Shown here piece after piece: positions 34,678 through 43,198 of a stretch of 64,000 nucleotides of DNA (its first letter is position 1; every line of letters starts with the position of its first letter). Origin of the DNA: Pseudomonas putida (GTDB taxonomy: Bacteria; Pseudomonadota; Gammaproteobacteria; Pseudomonadales; Pseudomonadaceae); the NCBI RefSeq assembly GCF_003228315.1, contig NZ_CP029693.1:4701501-4765500 (forward strand), read 5' to 3'. The notes under the pieces were generated by a model. It saw nothing but the letters and a program-made list of their open reading frames with translations, made no database searches and was not told where the DNA came from. Both the position numbers and the translations under genes were made by a program.

Positions 34678-34703
34678 TTTTCACTGAACAGCTTTTCACT
34701 GAA
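34678..34703 (+). repeat. Direct repeat in the parE leader
   Basis: TTTTCACTGAA occurs twice (34678-34688 and 34693-34703), 15 bp apart start to start, ending 15 bp before the parE ATG and next to its Shine-Dalgarno (AAGGACGACGAG). An AT-rich TTATATTGAATTTTTTT tract precedes it. It may be an operator or chance. Confidence 0.6.
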
Positions 34704-34718
34704 GGACGACGAGACCCC

Positions 34719-36626
34719 ATGGCCACTCCCAGCGCTAGCTCTTATAACGCCGACGCCATCGAAGTCCTCTCGGGCCTCGACCCGGTGCGCAAGCGCCCCG
34801 GCATGTACACCGACACCAGTCGCCCGAACCACCTCGCCCAGGAAGTCATCGACAACAGTGTCGACGAAGCCTTGGCCGGGCATGCCAAATCGGTGCAGGT
34901 CATCCTGCACGCCGACCACTCGCTGGAAGTCTGTGACGATGGTCGTGGCATGCCGGTGGACATTCACCCCGAAGAAGGTGTGTCGGGCGTCGAGCTGATC
35001 CTCACCAAGCTCCACGCGGGCGGTAAATTCTCCAACAAGAACTACCAGTTCTCCGGCGGTCTGCACGGGGTGGGTATTTCCGTGGTCAACGCCCTGTCGA
35101 CGCAAGTGCGGGTGCGGGTCAAGCGCGACGGCAATGAATACCAGATGACCTTCGCCGATGGCTTCAAGGCCACCGAGCTGGAAGTCGTTGGTACTGTCGG
35201 CAAGCGCAACACCGGCACCAGCGTGTACTTCGCCCCAGACCCGAAATACTTCGATTCACCGAAATTCTCCATCAGCCGCCTCAAGCACGTGCTCAAGGCC
35301 AAGGCCGTGCTGTGCCCGGGGCTGCTGGTCAGTTTTGAGGACAAGGCCACCGGCGAGAAAGTCGAATGGCATTACGAAGACGGCCTGCGTTCCTATCTGG
35401 TCGACGCCGTCAGCGGGTTCGAGCGCCTGCCGGACGAGCCATTCTGCGGCAGCCTGGCCGGTAACAAGGAAGCGGTGGACTGGGCGCTGCTGTGGTTGCC
35501 CGAAGGTGGCGACGCAGTGCAGGAAAGTTACGTCAACCTGATCCCGACCGCCCAGGGTGGTACCCATGTCAACGGCCTGCGTCAGGGCTTGCTCGATGCC
35601 ATGCGCGAGTTCTGCGAGTTCCGCAACCTGCTGCCGCGTGGCGTGAAGCTGGCGCCGGAAGACGTCTGGGAGCGCATCGCGTTCGTGCTGTCGATGAAGA
35701 TGCAGGAGCCGCAATTCTCCGGCCAGACCAAGGAACGCCTGTCCTCCCGTGAAGCGGCGGCGTTCGTCTCCGGTGTGGTCAAGGATGCCTTCAGCCTGTG
35801 GCTCAACGCCCACCCGGAAACCGGCCTGGCGCTGGCCGAACTGGCGATCAACAACGCCGGTCGTCGCCTGAAGGCCAGCAAGAAAGTCGAGCGCAAGCGC
35901 ATCACCCAGGGGCCGGCGTTACCGGGCAAACTCGCCGACTGCGCCGGGCAGGACCCGATGCGTTCCGAGCTGTTCCTGGTGGAAGGTGACTCCGCCGGCG
36001 GTTCGGCCAAGCAAGCGCGGGACAAAGAGTTCCAAGCGATCCTGCCGTTGCGCGGCAAGATCCTCAATACTTGGGAAGTCGACGGCAGCGAAGTACTGGC
36101 CAGCCAGGAAGTGCACAACATTGCCGTGGCCATTGGCGTCGATCCGGGCGCCGAGGACATGAGCCAGCTGCGCTACGGCAAGATCTGCATTCTCGCCGAC
36201 GCCGACTCCGACGGCCTGCACATCGCGACCTTGCTCTGTGCATTGTTCGTCCAGCACTTCCGCGCGCTGGTGGAGGCCGGTCACGTCTACGTCGCCATGC
36301 CGCCGCTGTACCGCATCGACCTGGGCAAGGAAATCTACTACGCCCTGGACGAAGCCGAGCGCGATGGCATCCTCGACCGTCTGGTCGCCGAGAAGAAACG
36401 CGGCAAGCCACAGGTCACCCGATTCAAGGGCCTGGGCGAAATGAACCCGCCGCAGCTGCGTGAAACCACCATGGATCCGAACACCCGTCGCCTGGTGCAA
36501 CTGACCCTGGGCGAAGATTTCGCCACGACCTCGGAAATGATGGACATGCTGCTGGCGAAAAAACGTGCAGGTGACCGCAAGACCTGGCTGGAGTCCAAGG
36601 GCAACCTGGCCGAGGTGCTGAGCTGA
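34719..36626 (+). CDS. parE: DNA topoisomerase IV subunit B ParE
   Basis: 635 residues. The GHKL ATPase domain shows EVIDNSVDEALAGHA (with the catalytic Glu), DDGRGMPVD and GGLHGVGISVVNALS. The TOPRIM domain shows EGDSAGGSAKQARD near residue 420 and LADADSDGLHIATLL near 490. ParE uses ATP to drive decatenation of daughter chromosomes with ParC. Its TGA overlaps the ATG of the next gene, so parE heads a unit that runs through two unrelated genes to parC. Confidence 0.97.
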   Translation: MATPSASSYNADAIEVLSGLDPVRKRPGMYTDTSRPNHLAQEVIDNSVDEALAGHAKSVQVILHADHSLEVCDDGRGMPVDIHPEEGVSGVELILTKLHAGGKFSNKNYQFSGGLHGVGISVVNALSTQVRVRVKRDGNEYQMTFADGFKATELEVVGTVGKRNTGTSVYFAPDPKYFDSPKFSISRLKHVLKAKAVLCPGLLVSFEDKATGEKVEWHYEDGLRSYLVDAVSGFERLPDEPFCGSLAGNKEAVDWALLWLPEGGDAVQESYVNLIPTAQGGTHVNGLRQGLLDAMREFCEFRNLLPRGVKLAPEDVWERIAFVLSMKMQEPQFSGQTKERLSSREAAAFVSGVVKDAFSLWLNAHPETGLALAELAINNAGRRLKASKKVERKRITQGPALPGKLADCAGQDPMRSELFLVEGDSAGGSAKQARDKEFQAILPLRGKILNTWEVDGSEVLASQEVHNIAVAIGVDPGAEDMSQLRYGKICILADADSDGLHIATLLCALFVQHFRALVEAGHVYVAMPPLYRIDLGKEIYYALDEAERDGILDRLVAEKKRGKPQVTRFKGLGEMNPPQLRETTMDPNTRRLVQLTLGEDFATTSEMMDMLLAKKRAGDRKTWLESKGNLAEVLS

Positions 36627-37615
36627 TGCGTCAGGGCTTTGCCCTGGCGTGTGCGTTGCTGCTGACCTCGATCACGGTCTCTGCCGAACCGGCACCCCAA
36701 CTGCGACTGTTGTCCGAGCATGCCGTCGAAGGCATGCGCGGCGGCAACCTGTCGGGACTGGCTCAGTGCGGCAAGGAGCTGTGGGCGGTTTCCGACCGTG
36801 ACGATGACCAGATCTATCGCCTCGAAACCGGCGACGGCGTCTGGCACGCCGAAACGGTCGGCATCGGCGTGCCTCCCGTGCCGGACAGCGGTTTGCCCTG
36901 GGGGCTGCGCGCCCGTGCCTGGGTCGCGTCATTTGTGCGGGGCGGCGATCTGGATTTCGAAGGCATCACCTGCGACAGCGCCGGCAATCGCTATGTCGTC
37001 AGCGAGGCTCACGCCGCCGTGTTGCAGATTCCGCCAACGGGGCCGACGTCCTGGCTGAAGATTTCCCCGCTCATGGTGCGTGAAGCACGGGCCAGGGGCA
37101 TGTTGTTGAACTTCAATGCGGTGTTCGAAGGCCTGGCGGTCAGTCCGGAAGGTGACAAGTTGTGGCTGGCTGCCGAGCGCGAGAGTCGCGGATTGTTGCT
37201 GATCAAGCGCAAGCAGACGGTCTGGGATTGCGACGGTGGCTGTGTGCTGCTGAGCGAAGCCGGTAAGGAAATGCAGCCCGCGCAGTTTCCCAAGGCCAAA
37301 CCGATGCCCAAGGATTTCGCCGATCTGTCGCTGTACAACGGCAAGCTGTTTACCCTCGAACGTAATGCCTACGAAATTTGCCGCCGTGACGCGGAAACGG
37401 CCAAGGTCGAGCGCTGCTGGTCGTATGCCGAAGACGCGTTGCAGGAAAATCGGCGTTACCCGCAACCCTTCGGGTTGGCGGAAGCCCTGGTGATCGACGA
37501 CGAAGGCGCCTGGATCGGCATCGACAACAACAATGATGCCCGCGCCGATGGTGAGGTACGTCCGATCGTCTGGCGCTTCGCCGCGCCTGAGGGTGGCTGG
37601 AGCGCCAAACCGTGA
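36626..37615 (+). CDS. Secreted esterase-like/phytase-like beta-propeller protein
   Basis: 329 residues with a signal peptide (about 1-20, cleavage after VSA). The body fits the 'phytase-like/esterase-like activity of phytase' family: repeated blade-like strings (GNLSGLAQCGKELWAVSDRDDDQIYRLE, DFEGITCDSAGNRYVVSEAH, FEGLAVSPEGDKLWLAAERE, GLAEALVIDDEGAWIGIDNN). It is probably periplasmic. The activity is not established. It is translationally coupled to parE (ATGA) and to the next gene (GTGA). Confidence 0.82.
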   Translation: MRQGFALACALLLTSITVSAEPAPQLRLLSEHAVEGMRGGNLSGLAQCGKELWAVSDRDDDQIYRLETGDGVWHAETVGIGVPPVPDSGLPWGLRARAWVASFVRGGDLDFEGITCDSAGNRYVVSEAHAAVLQIPPTGPTSWLKISPLMVREARARGMLLNFNAVFEGLAVSPEGDKLWLAAERESRGLLLIKRKQTVWDCDGGCVLLSEAGKEMQPAQFPKAKPMPKDFADLSLYNGKLFTLERNAYEICRRDAETAKVERCWSYAEDALQENRRYPQPFGLAEALVIDDEGAWIGIDNNNDARADGEVRPIVWRFAAPEGGWSAKP

Positions 37616-38136
37616 GCCAGCAGGCGCCGGGCAAGCGCGCCGGTCGGGTGCTGTTGATCGTGGCGTGGTGTGCCGCGCTGTTTCTGGCGACGCGATTCTT
37701 CGGTGAGTGGGAAGCGCGACAGCAGAACCCGAATGTGGTGGTCAGCTCGGAACAGAACAACGGTTTTATCGAGGTGAAACTGGTCAGCAACGCCCAGGGG
37801 CATTTTGTCGCCAGCGGCCATATCAACGGCCAGCCGGTGGATTTCATGCTCGACACCGGGGCGACGGACGTGGCGATTCCGGCGGACCTGGCCAGTCGCT
37901 TGAAGCTTGAAGAAGGTTTCGGTGTGACCCTGAGCACGGCCAATGGCCTGAGCCAGGGCTATCGCACCCGTATCGACCGCCTGCAACTGGGCGACATCGT
38001 GCTGCGGGATGTCCGCGCATTGGTGGCGCCCGGCCTGCATGGCGATCAGGTGCTGCTCGGCATGAGCGCCCTGAACAAACTTGAATTTACCCAGCGCGGT
38101 GGCACCATGCTGCTGCGCCAGACAACGAACCGATGA
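37612..38136 (+). CDS. Membrane-anchored retropepsin-like aspartic protease (clan AA)
   Basis: 174 residues from a GTG that overlaps the preceding stop. One N-terminal transmembrane helix (VLLIVAWCAALFLATRFF, about 15-32) should leave the rest in the periplasm. The retropepsin-like domain has the catalytic signature FMLDTGATDVAIP near 81-93 and a late VLLGMSALNKLEF, matching the bacterial TIGR02281 family of clan AA proteases. Active forms would be dimers. The substrate is unknown. It ends 7 bp before parC. Confidence 0.85.
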   Translation: MSQQAPGKRAGRVLLIVAWCAALFLATRFFGEWEARQQNPNVVVSSEQNNGFIEVKLVSNAQGHFVASGHINGQPVDFMLDTGATDVAIPADLASRLKLEEGFGVTLSTANGLSQGYRTRIDRLQLGDIVLRDVRALVAPGLHGDQVLLGMSALNKLEFTQRGGTMLLRQTTNR

Positions 38137-38143
38137 GGCCCGC

Positions 38144-40408
38144 ATGAGCGACATCCTTGCAGACAGCTTAGATGGCGTAGAACGCCGATCGCTGGCTGAC
38201 TTCACCGAAAATGCCTACCTCAACTACTCCATGTACGTGATCATGGACCGTGCCCTGCCACATATCGGCGACGGCCTGAAGCCCGTACAGCGGCGCATCG
38301 TCTACGCCATGAGCGAGTTGGGGCTGGATGCCGACTCCAAGCACAAGAAATCGGCGCGTACCGTCGGTGACGTGCTCGGTAAGTTCCACCCCCACGGTGA
38401 CTCGGCGTGCTACGAAGCCATGGTGTTGATGGCCCAGCCGTTCAGCTATCGCTACACGCTGGTCGACGGCCAGGGCAACTGGGGTGCGCCGGACGATCCC
38501 AAATCCTTCGCCGCCATGCGTTATACCGAAGCGCGGCTGTCGCGTTATTCCGAAGTGCTGCTCAGCGAGCTGGGGCAGGGCACTGCGGACTGGGGGCCGA
38601 ACTTCGACGGCACCCTCGACGAACCGCTGGTATTGCCGGCCCGTTTGCCGAACATCCTCCTCAACGGCACCACCGGTATCGCCGTGGGCATGGCCACCGA
38701 CGTTCCGCCGCACAACCTGCGGGAAGTCGCCAGCGCCTGCGTGCGCCTGCTCGATGAGCCAAAAGCCACGGTCGAACAGCTCTGCGAACACATCCAGGGC
38801 CCGGATTATCCGACCGAAGCGGAAATCATCACGCCGCGCGCCGAACTGCTGAAGATGTACGAAACCGGCAAAGGCTCGGTGCGCATGCGCGCCGTTTACC
38901 ACATCGAAGACGGTGACATCGTCGTCACCGCGCTGCCGCATCAGGTCTCCGGGGCCAAGGTCCTGGAGCAGATCGCCGCGATGATGCAGGCCAAGCCGTC
39001 CAAGGCGCCGCAGGTCGCGGACTTGCGCGACGAGTCGGACCACGAGAACCCGTGCCGCATCGTGATCATCCCGGTCAACAGCCGCGTCGATCATGAAGCG
39101 CTGATGCAGCACCTGTTCGCCACCACTGACCTGGAGTCCAGCTACCGGGTCAACGTCAATATCATTGGTCTGGACGGCAAGCCGCAGCTGAAGAATCTGC
39201 GCGCCTTGCTGGTGGAATGGCTGGAATTCCGCGTCCTGACCGTCCGTCGGCGTCTGCAATTCCGCCTCGACAAGGTCGAGCGTCGCCTGCACCTGTTGGA
39301 CGGTTTGCTGATTGCCTACCTCAACCTGGATGAAGTGATCCACATCATCCGTACTGAGGAGCATCCGCGAGCCAAGCTGATCGAGCGCTTCGCCCTGAGC
39401 GAAATCCAGGCCGATTACATCCTCGACACCCGTTTGCGTCAGTTGGCGCGACTGGAAGAAATGAAGCTGCGTGCCGAACAGGATGAACTGCTCAAGGAAC
39501 AGGCCAAGCTGCAAGCCCTGCTGAGCAGCGAAGCCAAGCTGAAGAAGCTCGTGCGCAGCGAGCTGATCAAGGATGCCGAAACCTATGGCGATGACCGTCG
39601 GTCGCCAATCGTCGAGCGCGCCGAAGCCAAGGCCCTGACCGAAACCGAGCTGCTGCCGAACGAAAAAATCACCGTCGTTCTGTCGGAAAAAGGCTGGGTT
39701 CGTTCCGCCAAGGGTCATGAAATCGACGCGACCGGGCTTTCCTACAAGGCCGGGGACGGCTTCAAGACCTCGGCGGCCGGGCGTTCCAATCAGTTTGCGG
39801 TGTTTATCGACTCCACCGGACGCAGCTATTCGGTGGCCGCGCATACCTTGCCATCGGCCCGGGGTCAGGGCGAGCCGTTGACCGGCCGTCTGACGCCGCC
39901 GCCAGGGGCGAGTTTCGAATGCGTGCTGATGCCTGAGGACGATGCGTTGTACGTCATCGCGTCCGATGCCGGTTACGGTTTCGTGGTCAAGGGTGAAGAC
40001 CTGCAGGCCAAGAACAAGGCGGGCAAGGCGCTGTTGAGCCTGCCGAACAACGCGAAGGTGATCGCGCCACGCCCGGTGGCCGATCGTGAGCAGAACTGGC
40101 TGGCATCGGTGACCACCGAAGGTCGCCTGCTGATCTTCAAGATCAGCGATCTGCCACAATTAGGTAAGGGAAAAGGCAACAAGATCATCGGGATTTCGGG
40201 TGAGCGGGTCGCCAGTCGCGAGGAGTTTGTCACGGACATCGCCGTCATACCGGAAGGCGCTACGTTGGTGCTGCAGGCTGGAAAACGTACCTTGTCACTG
40301 AAAGCGGACGACCTCGAACACTACAAGGGTGAGCGTGGGCGTCGGGGTAACAAGTTGCCACGTGGCTTCCAGCGGGTAGATGCGCTGCTCGTCGAAAACC
40401 TCAATTAG
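38144..40408 (+). CDS. parC: DNA topoisomerase IV subunit A ParC
   Basis: 754 residues from the ATG at 38144, the usual length. The breakage-reunion domain holds the catalytic Tyr127 (RYTEARLS) and the quinolone-resistance region HPHGDSACYEAMV with Ser87 and Glu91, both wild-type residues. The C-terminal domain is a GyrA/ParC-type propeller (ending with GERGRRGNKLPRGF). With ParE it decatenates chromosomes. It lies 7 bp after the aspartic protease gene. Confidence 0.97.
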   Translation: MSDILADSLDGVERRSLADFTENAYLNYSMYVIMDRALPHIGDGLKPVQRRIVYAMSELGLDADSKHKKSARTVGDVLGKFHPHGDSACYEAMVLMAQPFSYRYTLVDGQGNWGAPDDPKSFAAMRYTEARLSRYSEVLLSELGQGTADWGPNFDGTLDEPLVLPARLPNILLNGTTGIAVGMATDVPPHNLREVASACVRLLDEPKATVEQLCEHIQGPDYPTEAEIITPRAELLKMYETGKGSVRMRAVYHIEDGDIVVTALPHQVSGAKVLEQIAAMMQAKPSKAPQVADLRDESDHENPCRIVIIPVNSRVDHEALMQHLFATTDLESSYRVNVNIIGLDGKPQLKNLRALLVEWLEFRVLTVRRRLQFRLDKVERRLHLLDGLLIAYLNLDEVIHIIRTEEHPRAKLIERFALSEIQADYILDTRLRQLARLEEMKLRAEQDELLKEQAKLQALLSSEAKLKKLVRSELIKDAETYGDDRRSPIVERAEAKALTETELLPNEKITVVLSEKGWVRSAKGHEIDATGLSYKAGDGFKTSAAGRSNQFAVFIDSTGRSYSVAAHTLPSARGQGEPLTGRLTPPPGASFECVLMPEDDALYVIASDAGYGFVVKGEDLQAKNKAGKALLSLPNNAKVIAPRPVADREQNWLASVTTEGRLLIFKISDLPQLGKGKGNKIIGISGERVASREEFVTDIAVIPEGATLVLQAGKRTLSLKADDLEHYKGERGRRGNKLPRGFQRVDALLVENLN

Positions 40409-40423
40409 GCGTACTAGAGGCGC

Positions 40424-40449
40424 CGATCTACGATTTAACGCGTAGATCG
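40424..40449. terminator. Hairpin after parC
   Basis: CGATCTACG and CGTAGATCG form a perfect 9-bp stem with an 8-nt loop 15 bp after the parC stop. A weak T-rich stretch (TCGTCGCTTTG) follows, so this may be a partial terminator. Confidence 0.45.
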
Positions 40450-40585
40450 TCGCTTTGACGCTGGAGTCGGAGCGCATATTCACGGATGATATGCCCTTTC
40501 AAGCGCCGGCGTGGCCGAGCGTTCTTCATATTTGTTGAGTATTTTCACTGTGATGGGCCTTATGGCGATCACCTGGATGGGGACG

Positions 40586-41299
40586 ATGACTGCTCTGCGC
40601 CTTCCTTTTATTTTCATGCTCGCCGGCCTGCTTGGCCTGGCGGGTTGCAGCGTGCACCAGCCGGTGTCGCTGTATCAACTGGACAGCGGAAGTCCGGTTC
40701 AGCCTGCGCAAAGCGCTGGCATGGCGGTATTGCTGGGTCCGGTAACCGTTGCCGACTATCTGCAGCGTGAAACCCTGTTGCAGCGTCAGCCGGATGGCAG
40801 CCTGCAAGCTTCGACCGATGGCCGTTGGGCGGGCAGCCTGTCTTCGGACATCGATCAATTGCTGCTGCGCCAGGTGTCCGGTCATCTGGACAGTCAGCGA
40901 GTCGTGTTGGCACCCGCTACCACGGGCTTCACCCCGGATGTGCAGGTGCTGCTGACCATCACTCGCCTGGATTCGGGCGAAAAGCAGCCGGCGATCCTCG
41001 ATGCCCAGTGGCGTCTGATCGACCGTCGTGGTCAGGTGCGTGACAACCGCATCATTCACCTTCAGGAGTTGCACGCCGGCACCACCGCCGCCCAGGTTCA
41101 GGCCCAGGGCGCGTTGTTGCAGAAACTCGCCGAGCAACTCTCGGTCGCGCTCAAGCCGCTGGCCAACCAGCCGCCAATCGCCGAAGCCCCGAAAAAGCCG
41201 GCCGCCAAGCCTGTGGCGCCAGCGGCGGAAGCGGAAAAACAGCCGAAGATTCCGATGGCGGCACCGATCCGCACCGATATGGAAGTGTTCCGCTTCTAA
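40586..41299 (+). CDS. PqiC/YmbA-like outer-membrane lipoprotein
   Basis: 237 residues from the ATG at 40586 (GGGGA upstream), which gives a textbook lipoprotein signal with lipobox LAGC and Cys21; longer in-frame starts would spoil it. The body fits the ABC-type transport auxiliary family (PqiC): HQPVSLYQLDSG after the Cys, LLGPVTVADYLQRETLL, and LDSQRVVLAP. PqiC partners PqiAB in lipid transport across the envelope; no pqiA or pqiB is next to it. The C-terminus is a Pro/Ala/Lys-rich tail (about 205-228). An intrinsic terminator follows. Confidence 0.82.
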   Translation: MTALRLPFIFMLAGLLGLAGCSVHQPVSLYQLDSGSPVQPAQSAGMAVLLGPVTVADYLQRETLLQRQPDGSLQASTDGRWAGSLSSDIDQLLLRQVSGHLDSQRVVLAPATTGFTPDVQVLLTITRLDSGEKQPAILDAQWRLIDRRGQVRDNRIIHLQELHAGTTAAQVQAQGALLQKLAEQLSVALKPLANQPPIAEAPKKPAAKPVAPAAEAEKQPKIPMAAPIRTDMEVFRF

Positions 41300-41318
41300 G
41301 TCTGGATCGATAAAAGAC

Positions 41319-41342
41319 AAAGCCCGCACTGATGCGGGCTTT
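41319..41342 (+). terminator. Rho-independent terminator of the pqiC-like gene
   Basis: AAAGCCCGCACTGATGCGGGCTTT forms an 8-9 bp GC-rich stem followed by TTGTTGTTT, 20 bp after the stop codon. Confidence 0.88.
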
Positions 41343-41384
41343 GTTGTTTCTGCGGGCTGGAATCTGTGCTGTCTGTCCTGGCCC

Positions 41385-41478
41385 CATCGCGGGCAAGCCT
41401 TGCTCCCACAGGTTCTGCGTCGTACATGCGACACGAACACAACTACAAAACCTGTAGGAGCAAGGCTTGCTCGCGATG
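41385..41478. repeat. REP pair (inverted)
   Basis: CATCGCGGGCAAGCCTTGCT on the left faces AGCAAGGCTTGCTCGCGATG on the right across about 40 bp, lying between two intrinsic terminators of convergent genes. Confidence 0.88.
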
Positions 41479-41495
41479 AGGCCGGCACAGGCAAC

Positions 41496-41533
41496 AAAAA
41501 AGCCCGCAGACGATCACTTGTGTGCGGGCTTTT
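41496..41533 (-). terminator. Rho-independent terminator of the AhpA/YtjB gene
   Basis: On the minus strand the sequence reads AGCCCGCA...TGCGGGCT followed by TTTTTT, 19 bp beyond the stop of the minus-strand gene. The flanking A and T runs make it usable in both directions. Confidence 0.85.
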
Positions 41534-41551
41534 GTACATCAGGGCTGAAGC

Positions 41552-43063
41552 TTACGCCCGACGCTCATGCATCCGCGCCAGCTGCCGCTCCAGCATCGAC
41601 GGATAAGGCTCCATCAATCGCTCGACACAGCACGCACCCTCAGGGCTGGCAATCGGTCGGATCCGCGCACGCTGACGGATCAGCGCATCGTCACTGATCT
41701 TGCGCTCCACCAGCAGCAGGTTGCGGCTGTGTTGAGACAGGGCCAGGGCATCCTGGGCCGGGTCGGTCAGCAACAGGTCGATCTGGCTCAGGCCGAACAG
41801 TTCGTCACCCAGGGTCAGACCCAGCTGCAATTGCAGGGTGATGCCGCTGTCGGCAACTTCGATCTGCAACTGGTGGCCCAGTGCGCGCAGCAGCTCGCCG
41901 CAGCAAATGGCGTTGGTCAGGTAATCGTCGCCGCTGTCCTCGGTGTGGAACAGCATCAGCGTGCTGCCATCGTTCAGGGTGTGCAGCTCGCTCTGATAAA
42001 GCGATGCAGCCTGATCGAGGCAGTCGCGATAGCGCTTGAGCAGTTCTTCCAGTCGGGTGCGGGGCAGGCGTCGCAGTTGCTCCTGGGAGCCCAATTGCAC
42101 GGCCAGGACCGCGCTGTGTTGCGGCACGCTGGGTTTGGCCATCGGCTTGGCCGGGCTGTCTTCCGATTCATCGAGCAGATCGGCGAAGGCATCGTCGTCA
42201 TCATCTTCGACGGTGCTGACAGCTCGCCGTGGTGCCGCCTTCACTGCGGGCATCGGGCGGCTTTCATCAAAGCTCGGATCACGCAGGTTACGCACTTCGA
42301 AGCCAGGTTCCGCATCGTCGTAATCGTTGTCGTCGAATTCGGGCTCCGGCACAGGTTCGGGCTCGGCCGGTTCCGGGGCGAAGTCGGCGTGCAGTTGGCG
42401 CGCCAGGTCGCCGATCTCGTCCTGACGTTCGATGCCCGGGGTGTGCTCGTCGATGCGACGCAGCCACACGCGCAGTTGCAGGAGCGGGGTAGTGATGTGC
42501 CGGCCCAGGCGCAGGCTCAAGGCCAGAGACAGCGCCAGCAGAATCGCACTCAGGATGCCCATGCTCTGCAGGCTGATGGTCATCGGCTGCTGGAACTGGT
42601 CCATGTCCAGGCTGATGCGCAGCTGGCCGGCGGTCACGTCCTGGAAGGTGATCTTGCTCTGGTAGATGCCTTCGGCCTCGCCCAGCAGGCCGTGCTTGGG
42701 ACGCTGACCGGATTCGGCAAGGATGCGGTTATCCATGCTGTAGATGGCGGCGTGGGCCACCAGCTTGTTCTTGGTCAGGTTATTGAGCAGCACGTTGAGG
42801 CTGAGGATGTCGTTGGACACCAGCAGCTCGGTGGCGGAGGTCGCGGTCTGCGTCGTCAGGCTTTCACCCAGCGCATCCGCCTGCTCGTGCATGGCCTGCT
42901 TGAACTGCAAGCCCATCACGCCGGCATAGATCACCAGGGCCAGAGCGACCAGGATCACGTTATGACTGGCAATGCGCAATGCAATCGGTACACGGCGATG
43001 GCGCAGTGCCCGGAAGATCAGCAGAAAGAAGTTATCGGTTTTTACTGGCGTGGGCCGGTTCAC
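41552..43063 (-). CDS. AhpA/YtjB (SMP) family membrane protein
   Basis: 503 residues. Two transmembrane helices (about 33-50 and 165-187) bracket a periplasmic domain of about 110 residues, like the E. coli SMP/YtjB protein, which is also divergent from serB. The second helix runs into a HAMP-like stretch (LGRHITTPLLQLRVWLRRIDE). A long acidic, low-complexity linker (about 230-310, many D, E and P) joins it to a C-terminal cytoplasmic domain that faintly resembles nucleotide-cyclase-like or sensor folds. The extension makes it much larger than YtjB. Function unknown. Confidence 0.8.
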   Translation of the reverse strand: MNRPTPVKTDNFFLLIFRALRHRRVPIALRIASHNVILVALALVIYAGVMGLQFKQAMHEQADALGESLTTQTATSATELLVSNDILSLNVLLNNLTKNKLVAHAAIYSMDNRILAESGQRPKHGLLGEAEGIYQSKITFQDVTAGQLRISLDMDQFQQPMTISLQSMGILSAILLALSLALSLRLGRHITTPLLQLRVWLRRIDEHTPGIERQDEIGDLARQLHADFAPEPAEPEPVPEPEFDDNDYDDAEPGFEVRNLRDPSFDESRPMPAVKAAPRRAVSTVEDDDDDAFADLLDESEDSPAKPMAKPSVPQHSAVLAVQLGSQEQLRRLPRTRLEELLKRYRDCLDQAASLYQSELHTLNDGSTLMLFHTEDSGDDYLTNAICCGELLRALGHQLQIEVADSGITLQLQLGLTLGDELFGLSQIDLLLTDPAQDALALSQHSRNLLLVERKISDDALIRQRARIRPIASPEGACCVERLMEPYPSMLERQLARMHERRA

Positions 43064-43198
43064 TTGAGCTCGGCTCTTTTGTCCGTGAAGTTGACGCGCA
43101 GTATAGCGACAGGCCCTAGACCGGCAAAGCGCTCACGGTGCCCGATGGTCACTGAAAGTGGGTAGAATGCGGTTTTTTTCCACTTGCGGGGGTGCGCC

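Noticed and set aside
38168..40159. A 663-codon open frame opposite parC
   Set aside because: Antisense shadow of a conserved gene with no recognisable motifs or ribosome site.
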